Of a stretch of 52,305 nt of DNA, positions 26,835 to 35,730 are shown piece after piece (the first letter of the stretch is position 1; every line of letters begins with the position of its first letter). Below the pieces are notes generated by a model, which saw nothing but the letters and a program-made list of their open reading frames with translations, did no database searches and was not told where the DNA came from. A program made the position numbers and the translations under genes. Source of the DNA: Enhygromyxa salina (GTDB lineage: Bacteria > Myxococcota_A > Polyangia > Nannocystales > Nannocystaceae); contig NZ_PVNK01000158.1 of the NCBI RefSeq assembly GCF_002994615.1, forward strand, positions 1-52,305, written 5' to 3'.

Positions 26835-27331
26835 CGCACCGCAGCATGCACTCGAAGTTCTTGGCTTCCTCATTGGCGAGCTTGCTCGCTGTCCCGGCGT
26901 TGTTCGCTGGCGCCATCACCTTGCTCAGCCCTGACGTTGCGAGGGCTGCGGTCAACGAGGCCGCCTGCCGAATCCACGCCGTCGAGGCCAGCCAAAAGGG
27001 CGACGGCACGATCCCGGCCGAGCTCAATTTCTTGGCTGATCAGCTGCAAGCTCCAGAATTTGCCCGCTACAAGGGCTTTCGCTTGCTCGACGCCAAGGAC
27101 TTCAAGCTCAAGCTCGGCGAGGTCGTCGATCAGAAGTTCAAGTCGGGTCACAACGTCAAGCTGACCCTGCTCGGCGGCGGGAAAGACAAGCTCGAACTCC
27201 ACACCAAGCTCGAGCGAGGCGGCTCGAGCCTGGTCGACATGGACTTCATGGTCGGCAGCAACCAGATCATGCTGATCCCGGTCCGTCGGGGCGATCAGGC
27301 GATCATTTTCGCCTACCAGTGCAAGGGCTAG
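26831..27331 (+). CDS. small exported protein of the ECF operon
   Basis: The 166-residue protein has a clear Sec signal peptide (FLASSLASLLAVPALFAGAITLL, cleavage near ARA-AVNEAAC) and a compact beta-rich mature part with two cysteines (in AACRIHA and at the end, YQCKG) that could pair. I do not recognise the family. Its ATG overlaps the anti-sigma stop (ATGA), so it belongs to the ECF operon. A periplasmic sensor partner, or a general effector of the regulon, is possible. The stop TAG lies inside a CTAGCAGCCCG motif shared with repeat region B, and a terminator hairpin follows. Confidence 0.75.
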   Translation: MTHRSMHSKFLASSLASLLAVPALFAGAITLLSPDVARAAVNEAACRIHAVEASQKGDGTIPAELNFLADQLQAPEFARYKGFRLLDAKDFKLKLGEVVDQKFKSGHNVKLTLLGGGKDKLELHTKLERGGSSLVDMDFMVGSNQIMLIPVRRGDQAIIFAYQCKG

Positions 27332-27392
27332 CAGCCCGGGGTGCAATGCATCGTGTCGCCTCGCGCCGGTCTGCGTGGCCTCCCGCCCACGT

Positions 27393-27411
27393 GCCCCCGA
27401 CCACCGGGGGC
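27393..27411 (+). terminator. likely intrinsic terminator after the ECF operon
   Basis: GCCCCCG-ACCAC-CGGGGGC forms a 7-bp perfect GC stem with a 5-nt loop, 62 bp past the stop codon. A T-containing stretch (CAATTTTGG) follows about 10 nt later, so termination is plausible but the U-tract is displaced. Confidence 0.5.
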
Positions 27412-27483
27412 TCGTCCAATTTTGGGGACGAGATTGGTTGGCCGGCGCGTCCTCTTTGAGTGGCTGCGCTAAGGTCTCCGGGC

Positions 27484-30006
27484 ATGGTCGAGGGCTCCTC
27501 GAGTCGGCGGCGCTCGATCGCTGCTAGCCCCACCCGCGGGCGACCTCGCGGGGCGCGGATCGCAGCGTGGGTCGGGCTTGGCTTGGTCGTGATCGTGATC
27601 GCGCTGGCGATCGCGCTGGTCACTGCGCCGCGCTGGGGCGCGAGCCGGATCAAGTCGGAGCTCGAGGAACGGGTCGGGCGGCGGCTCGACGCGAGCGTCG
27701 AGATCGGTCAGCTCGACGCCAGCTGGAGCGGGGCACAGCTGCGGAAGGTCGACCTGCACGCCGAAGGGGTCGACCTTCGAGTTGACCGCGTCGACGTGAG
27801 CCTCGATCGGCGATCCCTGTGGTCGGCGCGGGTCGAGGTCACCGAGGTCGAGGCGCACGGCGGCTACCTCGACGGCACGCGGGGGGGCCTCGAGAAGCTC
27901 GCGCACGAGCTCCAGGATCTCGAGCGCGACCTGGCCGATGACCATGATGGCGGCTGGCTGCGCCGTCGCACCCGCCTGACCCCCGACGCGCTCGAGCTGC
28001 GTGGGCTGAGCTTCACCGTCAGCGACGACGCGCGCCGGGTGACGGGGACCCTGGCCGCGACAGCCGAGCCGGAGCAGCGCCGCGTCGAGCTGCGCGCGAG
28101 CGGGCTGGTCGCCGAGCTCGGGCTCGGCCTCGATCGTCCGCTCCGCGCGGCCTCCCTGCGGACCTCGCTCGAGCAGCGCGACGGTGGTCTGCGCTTCCCG
28201 ATCACGCTCACGGTCGCCGGGCTCGCGGCCGACGTCGACGCGAACATCGCCGTGGCCGGCGTCCACGGATCGGTCACCGCCCACGACCGCCGCGCGAGCG
28301 AGCTCAGCGTCGAGCTCGCCGGGGGCTTCGCCGAGATCGACGCCGGCGACGTCGCCGAGATCGAGGGCGGGGATCTGTGGTCGGTGTCGGGCCGCTTCGC
28401 GCGTGATCTCTCCGCGGGCAAGGTCGCGGTCGAGATGGACGCCTTCGAGCTCGGCCGCGTGCCCCAGGTGCTCGCTCGGTTGCCGCTCGTCGAGTCCGAG
28501 GGCGCGACGGTCGGCGGCGAGCTCGAGCTCGACTTCGGCGACGGCGTGGCCGAGCTCGACGGCGAGCTGGCCCTCGACGGCCTCAACGTCAGCCACCACC
28601 TCCTCGCGCGCGAGATCGTGCGTGACGTCGGCTTCACGGTCGGGATCGACGCCCAGGTCGATCCCGCCGCGCGCCGGGTCGAGCTGCGCCGCCTCGCGAT
28701 CGGCCGCGCAGGCGTCGAGCTGCTCGCGCACGGCGAGCTGGTCCACGCCGCTGAGCGCGAGCAACGCCGCTACCAGGTCGATCTGCGCGTCCCCGCCGTC
28801 GGCTGCCAGGCGGTGCTCGACGCGATCCCGCGCGAGCTCGTGCCCGGGTTTGCGGGCTTCGAGCTCGACGGCGAGTTCTTCGCCAAGCTCACCCTCGACG
28901 CCGACTTCTCCGACCTCGACGCGCTGAAGCTCGACGCCGAGATCGGGATCGAGGGCTGCCGCGTGAGCGGGGCCCCACGCCTGGCCAGCGCCGAGCGCCT
29001 GAACGGCGGCTTTGTCCATCGCGTGACGATGCGAGACGGTCGCACGCGACGCGTGGGGCTCTACCTCGGCTCGAGCGGTTACACGCCGCTCGACGGGATC
29101 TCGCGCTACATGACCGAAGCGGTGCTCACGACCGAGGACGGCAGCTTCCGGCGTCACGACGGGTTCAACCGGTCCCAGCTCGAGGTCGCGCTGCGCCGCA
29201 ATTTGAAGTCCGGCAAGGTCCGGATCGGCGCCTCGACGATCACCATGCAGATGGTCAAGAACGTGCTCTTGAGCCACGAGCGCACGCTCTCGCGCAAGAT
29301 GCAGGAGCTGTTCTTGACCTGGTGGGTCGAGCAAGCTCTGAGCAAGCAGCGGATCATGGAGCTGTACCTCAACGTGATCGAGTTCGGCCCCGGCATCTAC
29401 GGGGTCAGCGACGCGAGTCGCCACTATTTTGGCAAGCACCCCGGCGAGCTGACCTCGCTCGAGGCCGCGTACCTCGCGTCGATGCTGCCGAGCCCCGTGC
29501 GTCGCCACGTTCACTACTGCAACGGCCAGCTCAGCGAGCGCTTCGACGCCAAGGTCCGCTGGATCCACGATCTGATGCTCGAGCGCGAACGGATCACGGC
29601 GGAGGAGCACGCGGTCTACTCGGCGATGCCGATCGAGTTCGATCTGTTCGAGCGCGGCGACCCCGAGCTGTGCCTGGCCGAGATCGACACCTTGATGGCC
29701 GGGACCGAGACCCAGCGGGCGCTGTCGGGCCTGCTCGGTGATCAGAGCGACGACGGCGCCTCGCTCGACTGGGCGCCCCGCGAGGCCCCGCCAAGCCGAA
29801 CCTGGGGCGTGCGCCCGCCGCTGCCGACCTTCGTGCCGGGCCTCGATGGCCTCCCGGATCCGAGCGCAGACGGCGGAGACGACAGCCCCGGTCCGCGGCT
29901 CGAGCCGCCGACGCTCGAACCGATCGGAGAGCGGACTCCCGACCGCCCCGACAACCGCGATCCGGCCAATTCCGACGCACCCGGGCGTCCAGCGATGGAC
30001 GAGTGA
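27484..30006 (+). CDS. AsmA/TamB-like domain fused to GT51 peptidoglycan glycosyltransferase
   Basis: The 840-residue protein has a cytoplasmic tail and a transmembrane segment at about 31-52 (AWVGLGLVVIVIALAIALV). About 450 residues of repetitive beta structure follow, resembling AsmA/TamB-type domains (KSELEERVGRRLDASVEIGQLDASW; LRKVDLHAEGVDLRVDRVDVSLD). A complete GT51 domain comes next: Glu551 in TEDGSFRRHDGF, GASTITMQMVKN, RKMQELFLTWWVEQ and ELYLNVIEFGPGIYG. A Pro/Asp-rich tail ends it; there is no transpeptidase domain. GT51 polymerises lipid II into glycan. The AsmA-like part may contact lipids or span the periplasm (inference). ATG 27484 is used; the in-frame ATG at 27460 adds 8 residues. 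A TrmH-like gene and a PBP follow. Confidence 0.85.
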   Translation: MVEGSSSRRRSIAASPTRGRPRGARIAAWVGLGLVVIVIALAIALVTAPRWGASRIKSELEERVGRRLDASVEIGQLDASWSGAQLRKVDLHAEGVDLRVDRVDVSLDRRSLWSARVEVTEVEAHGGYLDGTRGGLEKLAHELQDLERDLADDHDGGWLRRRTRLTPDALELRGLSFTVSDDARRVTGTLAATAEPEQRRVELRASGLVAELGLGLDRPLRAASLRTSLEQRDGGLRFPITLTVAGLAADVDANIAVAGVHGSVTAHDRRASELSVELAGGFAEIDAGDVAEIEGGDLWSVSGRFARDLSAGKVAVEMDAFELGRVPQVLARLPLVESEGATVGGELELDFGDGVAELDGELALDGLNVSHHLLAREIVRDVGFTVGIDAQVDPAARRVELRRLAIGRAGVELLAHGELVHAAEREQRRYQVDLRVPAVGCQAVLDAIPRELVPGFAGFELDGEFFAKLTLDADFSDLDALKLDAEIGIEGCRVSGAPRLASAERLNGGFVHRVTMRDGRTRRVGLYLGSSGYTPLDGISRYMTEAVLTTEDGSFRRHDGFNRSQLEVALRRNLKSGKVRIGASTITMQMVKNVLLSHERTLSRKMQELFLTWWVEQALSKQRIMELYLNVIEFGPGIYGVSDASRHYFGKHPGELTSLEAAYLASMLPSPVRRHVHYCNGQLSERFDAKVRWIHDLMLERERITAEEHAVYSAMPIEFDLFERGDPELCLAEIDTLMAGTETQRALSGLLGDQSDDGASLDWAPREAPPSRTWGVRPPLPTFVPGLDGLPDPSADGGDDSPGPRLEPPTLEPIGERTPDRPDNRDPANSDAPGRPAMDE

Positions 30007-30057
30007 GCGGCCATCGTTTAGCAAGGTGGCCGTGATGCGCGAGCAGGGGAGTCAGCG

Positions 30058-30777
30058 GTGACGCGGGCCGAATTCGACCGCCTCGCGCGGCACTACGGCG
30101 CCGACGCGATCGTCGACGGGCTGCGGCCCTACGTCAGCGAGCGTCGCCAGGCGCGGATCGAGGGCGTGCTCGAGGCCCGTCTACGCAGCGTCGAGGTCGC
30201 GATCGAGAACCCCTACGACCCGCACAACGCCGCCGCCGTCGTCCGCAGCGCCGAGGCCCTCGGGGCCTGGGCCGTCCACGTGATCGCGGCCAGCGAGCGG
30301 ATCCTGCGGGCCCGCGGGACCACGAAGGGGACCCACCACTGGATCGAGACCCGTCACCACGCCGGGTTCGACGGGTTCGTGACGGCCCTGGCGGAGCGCA
30401 GCGCCGAGCGGGGAATGTTGCTGGCGGGGGCGTGCGTCGACGCCACGCACATGCTCGACGAGCTGCCGACCGAGCGACCGATCTGCCTGCTGTTCGGCAA
30501 CGAGCACGCGGGCCTCAGCGCCGAGGCCCAGGCCGCGTGCTCGCTGCGTTTTCGGGTCCCGATCCACGGCTTCGCCGAGAGCTACAACCTCTCGGTCGCC
30601 GCGGCCCTGAGCCTGTACTCCTTGACCCAGCGGCGTCGGGCCGCGCTCGGCCGCGCCGGCGACCTCGACCCCGAGACCCGGGCGCTCGAGCGGGCCCGCT
30701 GGTACATGCGCAGCGTCGATTCGCGCCACGCCCGGATCTTGTTTCCCGCCCCCGACGCCGACGCGGAGCTGAAGTAG
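30058..30777 (+). CDS. SpoU/TrmH-class RNA 2'-O-methyltransferase
   Basis: The 239-residue protein carries SPOUT motif 1 (VAIENPYDPHNAAAVVRSAEALGAW), motif 2 (ICLLFGNEHAGLS) and motif 3 (YNLSVAAALSLYSL), the trefoil-knot SAM-binding signature of TrmH-like enzymes. The N-terminal extension (EFDRLARHYG, YVSERRQARIEGVLEARLRSVEVA) is like that of TrmH (tRNA Gm18), so tRNA 2'-O-methylation is the best guess. rRNA cannot be excluded. GTG 30058 has a G/A-rich Shine-Dalgarno (AGGGGAG) a few bases upstream. It sits between the two GT51 genes with short gaps and is probably cotranscribed. Confidence 0.9.
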   Translation: MTRAEFDRLARHYGADAIVDGLRPYVSERRQARIEGVLEARLRSVEVAIENPYDPHNAAAVVRSAEALGAWAVHVIAASERILRARGTTKGTHHWIETRHHAGFDGFVTALAERSAERGMLLAGACVDATHMLDELPTERPICLLFGNEHAGLSAEAQAACSLRFRVPIHGFAESYNLSVAAALSLYSLTQRRRAALGRAGDLDPETRALERARWYMRSVDSRHARILFPAPDADAELK

Positions 30778-30786
30778 ACTGCGCCG

Positions 30787-33483
30787 GTGGCCGAGCAGGA
30801 ACCACAGCAGGGCGGACGAGGCGACGCGACCGCCACCAACGGTCCGCGCAAGCGCTACGCGCCGCCGCGCTGGCTCAAGATCACGGCCCTGAGCCTGGCG
30901 ATCTCCACCGTCGTCTGCATGCTCGCAGGCATCGGCGGGATCGCCGGAATCTTCTGGTACTACGGCCGCGACGTCGAAGCGATCGACGAGGACGCGCTGC
31001 GCGACTATCGGCCGCCGCAGGTCACCCGGGTGCTCGACCGCAACGGCGTGCTGATCGGTGAGATCTTCTCGCAGCGCCGGACCTTCGTCGCCTACGAGGA
31101 CATCCCGGCCCACGTCGAGAACGCGTTCCTCGCCGCCGAGGACGCCGACTTCTATCGCCACGAGGGCATGGACTACGTCGGCATGGTCCGGGCGCTGGTC
31201 GCCAACCTTCGGGCCCGCTCGCTCAGGCAGGGCGCCTCGACGATCACCCAACAGGTCGTCAAAAATTTCTTGCTCTCGCCCGAGCGGACCTTCGAGCGCA
31301 AGGTTCAGGAGCTGATCTTGGCCCGGCGGATCGAGGAGCTCCTCGACAAGAACGAGATCCTCGAGCTCTACCTCAACGAGATCTACCTCGGCCACGGCCG
31401 CTACGGGATCGAGGAGGCCAGCCAGTTCTACTTTGGCTCGGGCATCGCCGAGATCAACCTCGGTCAGGCCGCGCTGCTCGCAACCTTGCCCAAGGCCCCG
31501 AGCGTCGGCACGCCCTACAAGAACTACGACAAGGCCAAGGAGCGCCAGGTCTACGTGCTCGGGCAGATGCAAAAGCACGGCTTCGCCAAGCCCGAGGAGG
31601 TCGCGCGCTTCGTCGACCTGCCCCTCGAGATCGTCGATCGCTCGCCCGACGCCGACGCCGACACGGAGATCGATCCGACCCGGGCCGCGAGGGTCTCACC
31701 CGGGGCCGAGGAATTCGTCGACGTCGCCAAGGCCGAGCTCGTCGAGCGTTACGGCGAGGACGCGCTCGGCGAGCTTGGGGCCACGGTCACGATGACCGTC
31801 GACCTCGAGCTCCAGCGCCAGGCTCGGGCCGGGCTGCTCGACGGCCTCGTGGCCATGGACACGCGGCGCAACTGGGGCCACGGCATCTCGCCGGCCAAAG
31901 ACAAGAACAAGGCCCGCGCGGCCAAGCGAGGGGCGGGCCCGCACACGGTCGGCAAGATCTACCCGCTGATCATCGACGCGCGCGAGGGCCTGCCCGCCAG
32001 TCTGCGCGACCAGCTCGACGAGGGCTTTCCGGCCACGATCGGCGAGGACTTCCACGTCTGGGTCGAGGTCCCGGCCGGGAGCCGCTACGACGAGCCCGAC
32101 AAGACCCACCTCGAGCAATTCCCCGCGGGCGGCATCACCATGGGCCGGGTGCTCGCGCTCGAGGCAGCGAAGGAGCGGGGCCTGCCCGAGGGCTGGGGCT
32201 TGGCCGAGATCGGCTCGGGCCCCGAGGCCGCGACGATCCTGACCGACGTCGACACCGGCGAGGTCCTGGCCATGGTCGGCGGCTATCGCTACTCACGCGG
32301 CGACTTCAACCGGGTGCTCGCGGCCCGTCGTCAGCCCGGCTCGGCGTTCAAGCCCTTCGTCTACGGCTCGGCCCTGCGCAGCCGGACCTTCACGGCCGCG
32401 AGCCTGATCGAGGACTCGCCGGAGATCTACGAGAAGTGGCGGCCGACCAACTACGAGCGCGACGTCTACCGCGGGCCGATCCGGATGCGCGTGGCCTTGA
32501 CGCACTCGGTCAACACGGTCGCGATCAAGCTGCTCGACGCGGTCGGGATCGAGGCGGCGATCGAGTTCGCGCACGCCTGCGGGATCGAGTCGGCGCTCGA
32601 GCCCAACCTCTCGCTCGCGCTCGGGACCTCGGAGGTCACGCCCTTCGAGCTGATGCGGGGCTACCTGACCCTCGCGCGGGGGGGCTCGCGGATCGAGCCG
32701 ATCTTGATCCGCTCGATCGAGGTCCCGAATCAGGACACCTGGACGCCCGAGCGCGAGGTCGCGCAGGTCCTCGATGGTGGCCTGGTGTTCGTGCTCGCGA
32801 GCTTGATGCGCTCGGTCGTCGAAGACGGCACGGGCCAGCGGGCCAAGAAGCTCGGGGTCCCGGTCGCGGGCAAGACCGGGACCGCCGCCGAGAGCCGCGA
32901 CGCATGGTTCGCCGGCTTCAGCGAAGAGCAGGTCGCGATCGCCTGGGTCGGCTTCGACACGCCCAAGCCGATGAAGCGCGAGAGCGGCGGCAAGGCGGCG
33001 CTGCCGATCTGGCTCGCGGTCATGGAGGCCGCGCGCGAGCGCGAAGGCCCCGAGGCCGAGGCCAGCGTCGCCCCGCAGTTCTCGCCCTTCTCACCGCCGC
33101 CGAGCGTGAGCGTGCGGACGATCGACAAGGCCACCGGCCTGCTCGCGCCACCCTTCGTCATCGACGCCGAGGGCCTCGAGCATCCACCCGCGCCCGACAC
33201 GATCATGGAGGAGTACTTCCTCGCCGGGACCGAGCCCAGCGAGGTCGCCGCTCCCCAAGCCGAGGCCAAGGCCGACATCCTCCTCGACCTCTACGGCGAC
33301 GACGAGGACCCAGCCGACGCCGAGCTCGACGACGGCGGAGCGCCCCCCGAGCCCGAGCCTGAGCCTGAGCCCGAGCCCGAGCCCGAGCTCAGCGACGACG
33401 TCGAGCAGCCAGCCCCCCCCGAGCCCCTCAGTCCAGAGCCGGCCCCGACCGATCCCAGCTACGACGAGCTCCCCTCGCTCTAG
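30787..33483 (+). CDS. bifunctional class A penicillin-binding protein (PBP1A family)
   Basis: The 898-residue protein has one N-terminal transmembrane segment (about 35-60) and a GT51 domain with Glu118 in EDADFYRHEG, GASTITQQVVKN, RKVQELILARRIE and YLNEIYLGHGRYG. A transpeptidase domain follows with Ser519-x-x-Lys522 (SAFK), Ser574-Val-Asn576 and Lys696-Thr-Gly-Thr. All catalytic residues of glycan polymerisation and peptide cross-linking are present. About 120 C-terminal residues are acidic and Pro-rich, including a Pro-Glu dipeptide run from 6-bp repeats (about 33350-33391). GTG 30787 begins 9 bp after the methyltransferase stop. Regions before the transpeptidase (about 330-440) are longer than in E. 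coli PBP1a-like cores. Confidence 0.93.
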   Translation: MAEQEPQQGGRGDATATNGPRKRYAPPRWLKITALSLAISTVVCMLAGIGGIAGIFWYYGRDVEAIDEDALRDYRPPQVTRVLDRNGVLIGEIFSQRRTFVAYEDIPAHVENAFLAAEDADFYRHEGMDYVGMVRALVANLRARSLRQGASTITQQVVKNFLLSPERTFERKVQELILARRIEELLDKNEILELYLNEIYLGHGRYGIEEASQFYFGSGIAEINLGQAALLATLPKAPSVGTPYKNYDKAKERQVYVLGQMQKHGFAKPEEVARFVDLPLEIVDRSPDADADTEIDPTRAARVSPGAEEFVDVAKAELVERYGEDALGELGATVTMTVDLELQRQARAGLLDGLVAMDTRRNWGHGISPAKDKNKARAAKRGAGPHTVGKIYPLIIDAREGLPASLRDQLDEGFPATIGEDFHVWVEVPAGSRYDEPDKTHLEQFPAGGITMGRVLALEAAKERGLPEGWGLAEIGSGPEAATILTDVDTGEVLAMVGGYRYSRGDFNRVLAARRQPGSAFKPFVYGSALRSRTFTAASLIEDSPEIYEKWRPTNYERDVYRGPIRMRVALTHSVNTVAIKLLDAVGIEAAIEFAHACGIESALEPNLSLALGTSEVTPFELMRGYLTLARGGSRIEPILIRSIEVPNQDTWTPEREVAQVLDGGLVFVLASLMRSVVEDGTGQRAKKLGVPVAGKTGTAAESRDAWFAGFSEEQVAIAWVGFDTPKPMKRESGGKAALPIWLAVMEAAREREGPEAEASVAPQFSPFSPPPSVSVRTIDKATGLLAPPFVIDAEGLEHPPAPDTIMEEYFLAGTEPSEVAAPQAEAKADILLDLYGDDEDPADAELDDGGAPPEPEPEPEPEPEPELSDDVEQPAPPEPLSPEPAPTDPSYDELPSL

Positions 33484-33489
33484 ACTCCA

Positions 33490-33712
33490 GGGCGCCCACG
33501 GAGGCGACTGCGAAGCTCACCCCAGCCCCCCGAGCGAGCGGCCACGGGGGTCTAAAGCTGACGACGGCCGCGGGGTTTAAAGGAGCCCCCGTTTAGGGGG
33601 CCACGCAAACGATGGCGAAGCTCATGCCAGCCCACCGAGCGAGGGAGCGGAGCGAGGGAGCGACCGGCCGTGCGTGGCAGAGTTGCTGACGGTCGGGGGG
33701 GTCTAAAACAGC
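33490..33712. repeat. dispersed repeat family A, one degraded and one full unit
   Basis: A degraded partial unit (about 33490-33580) precedes a fuller unit with hairpin GCCCCC-GTTTA-GGGGGC at 33585-33601, the purine-rich GAGCGAGGGAGCGG stretch, and a GGGGGTCTAAA end. The CGGCCGC hairpin is shortened here. It fills the whole gap between two converging genes, where the hairpins may help terminate both transcripts. Confidence 0.88.
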
Positions 33713-33714
33713 CT

Positions 33715-34494
33715 TTAGTCGGTATCGTAGGTGCCGTTGTGGGCGCGGGTGAAGGACTCGAGCCCGTTGAGCACGGAGGCCTCGATCTCGGCGGGCGTCG
33801 CCGTCTCGAAGTCGAGGCCGTCGAACATCGTGTCGTAGGACTTGATGATCGTCAGGTCGCGGGCGAACTGCTCGTCTTCGAGCCTGACGGGCCCGCCGTT
33901 CTCGAGCTTCGAGATGTCGACTCGCGCGGTCACGACCGCGTCGCTGACGATCTCGAAGGGGACCTCCTCCTGCATCGGGGGCTCGCCGCGTCGGGCGACG
34001 CCGATGACGGCGATCGTGTTGTCCTCGATGATCGGGCTGCCGACGGCGATGTGCTCGTCGGCGCTCGCTGGGGCCACGAAGGGGCCAAAGGTCACGTCGA
34101 CTCGACAGTAGGCGCCGTCGGTCACGGTCACCGCACCAAGCGGGACCGAGTCGAGGTCGTTGAACGAGACGAAGTCCTCGGGGCACGGACCCCAGAACAT
34201 CTCGATTGCGGTGCCCGAGTCCTCCTGGCAGCGAACGAGCCGGACCTCGGAGGTCGTCACGTAGAGGGTGCTCAGGGCGATCTGCCAGCCCATGTCGTTG
34301 ACGAACACCCGCGTGGTCTGGGAGTCCCCGTAGTCTGGATATCCGTCCTCGGTCGGGGTTCCAGCGTGGGTTGCGAAGAAGCGGACGGTCGCCACCGGGT
34401 CGCCGTCGAGCAAATCCACGAGCGCACAGCCCGAAGCCGAGAGCGCAACCAGAGAGCAGAGCGCAAGAGATAATCGTCGGTGCAAGCTAGGCAT
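33715..34494 (-). CDS. predicted lipoprotein of unknown function
   Basis: The 259-residue protein has a lipoprotein signal peptide (LALCSLVALSASGC). The mature part is beta-rich, with phrases TTRVFVNDMGWQIALSTLYVTTSEVRLVRC and YCRVDVTFGPFV. The layout slightly resembles MbnP-like periplasmic proteins, but I would not assign it. Cysteines in VRCQEDSG, GPCPEDF and AYCRVD could form disulfides. The start at 34494 places the signal peptide at the N terminus; an upstream ATG would add 54 uncharacteristic residues. It is separated from the DUF481-like gene by 246 bp with no other gene. Confidence 0.75.
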   Translation of the reverse strand: MPSLHRRLSLALCSLVALSASGCALVDLLDGDPVATVRFFATHAGTPTEDGYPDYGDSQTTRVFVNDMGWQIALSTLYVTTSEVRLVRCQEDSGTAIEMFWGPCPEDFVSFNDLDSVPLGAVTVTDGAYCRVDVTFGPFVAPASADEHIAVGSPIIEDNTIAVIGVARRGEPPMQEEVPFEIVSDAVVTARVDISKLENGGPVRLEDEQFARDLTIIKSYDTMFDGLDFETATPAEIEASVLNGLESFTRAHNGTYDTD

Positions 34495-34740
34495 CGGCGG
34501 CCGAGGAAACCTAACAGCCCAAACAAATCGGTACAATACCGATCGCGGGGCTCGTCGAGAGGATGGGCCTGGCTCTGATCGGGCACAGAGGGGGGTTTTG
34601 AGCAATTTGCGACTGCGCTGAAGACCCCTTGGTCCGAGCCCGAGTCTGTTTGCCACATGTAGGGATCGTAAGCGAGCAGGGGGTCTGGTGATGCGTGAAG
34701 CGCGTTAGTCTGGGAGGCGTCAGTCCACGGCGCTGGAATG

Positions 34741-35658
34741 TCAGAAGCTGACATTGATCGAGTTCTCGACCGCGATGTCGAACTCGCGCAGGCGCAGGGT
34801 GTCGCCGGTCGGGCATCCGCCGATGCCGACGTCGGACGAGCAGTAGATCGAGGGCTGGGAGTCCCAGCGGATCCGGAGGCTCAGCCGAATCGAGATCGGC
34901 TCGACGAGCACGACGTCGAGGAAACCCTCGGACAGGAGGCGCAGATCGGAGAAGCGATCGAAGCGCGGCTGGACGTAGGTCGTCGAGCTCATGCTCAGGC
35001 GCTCGGTCGCGGCGTAGACCAGGCTCAAGTACGAGCTCCAGCGGTGGGCGATGGTCTGGGCCGGGAGCGGGCTCACGACCTGGGCGGCGTCGAGGGCCTC
35101 GCGCTCGAGCATGTAGTCGGTGCCGAGCGCGAGGCTGAACTCGCCGTTGTTGATCGGCACGAAGCGGGGCCCGAGCCCGAACAGCACGCGGCTCTCGACG
35201 AGCAAGAACTCGTTGCTCTCGAGCTGGGCGAAGGTCTCGCCGACGAGCCAGTCGAGGAACTCGAAATTGTAGCGGGCGTGGACGTTGGCCTTGTTGACGA
35301 AGCGCGACTCGGGCCGGAGCAGGGTCGAGAGGTCTTCGCCGTTGATCGCCCGCGTGCGCGTGGAGTAGGTGCTGCTGCCGATCAGGAAGGCGACGTGGCG
35401 TTCGCGGCGAAAGGCGAGCGCGGCCGAGGTCCGCAGGTCGAGGCGGTTGGTGTTGCCGGCCTGAAAGTCGACGCCGATCTGGAAGCCGCCGTGGACGCCG
35501 TCGTCCTCGGGGTCGAGGCGAATTCGCTCGACGTTGAGGCCGGTCGCAGACGCCGGCCGGGGCCACAGCAGCGCCGCGACGCCGAGGGTCCCCAGCATCA
35601 GCGGCGCGGTGACGAGGCGGCGGGCGAGCCGGCGCGGTGACGACCGGTGCTGCTCCAC
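34741..35658 (-). CDS. DUF481-family outer-membrane beta-barrel-like protein
   Basis: From GTG 35658 the protein has 305 residues with a signal peptide (RRLVTAPLMLGTLGVAALLWPRPASA). The mature part alternates short strands: GGFQIGVDFQAGNTNRLDLRTSAALAF, RYNFEFLDWLVGETFAQLESNEF, GPRFVPINNGEFSLALGTDYML, and it ends in an aromatic residue (INVSF), the usual C-terminal signal of outer-membrane barrels. This fits DUF481 (YdiY-like) proteins of unknown function. The open frame continues upstream to 37020, but that part is antisense to the symporter and is not coding. It is divergent from the symporter gene with a 72-bp spacer. Confidence 0.75.
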   Translation of the reverse strand: MEQHRSSPRRLARRLVTAPLMLGTLGVAALLWPRPASATGLNVERIRLDPEDDGVHGGFQIGVDFQAGNTNRLDLRTSAALAFRRERHVAFLIGSSTYSTRTRAINGEDLSTLLRPESRFVNKANVHARYNFEFLDWLVGETFAQLESNEFLLVESRVLFGLGPRFVPINNGEFSLALGTDYMLEREALDAAQVVSPLPAQTIAHRWSSYLSLVYAATERLSMSSTTYVQPRFDRFSDLRLLSEGFLDVVLVEPISIRLSLRIRWDSQPSIYCSSDVGIGGCPTGDTLRLREFDIAVENSINVSF

Positions 35659-35730
35659 GCTTGGGGTCGTAGCAGATCGGGGGCGGCCGAGAAAGCTGGT
35701 CGCGCGCTCGGCTCTGGTACATTCCGGGCC

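Noticed and set aside
27469..30024. 851-codon minus-strand open frame
   Set aside because: It is antisense to the AsmA-GT51 gene, which has complete catalytic motifs.
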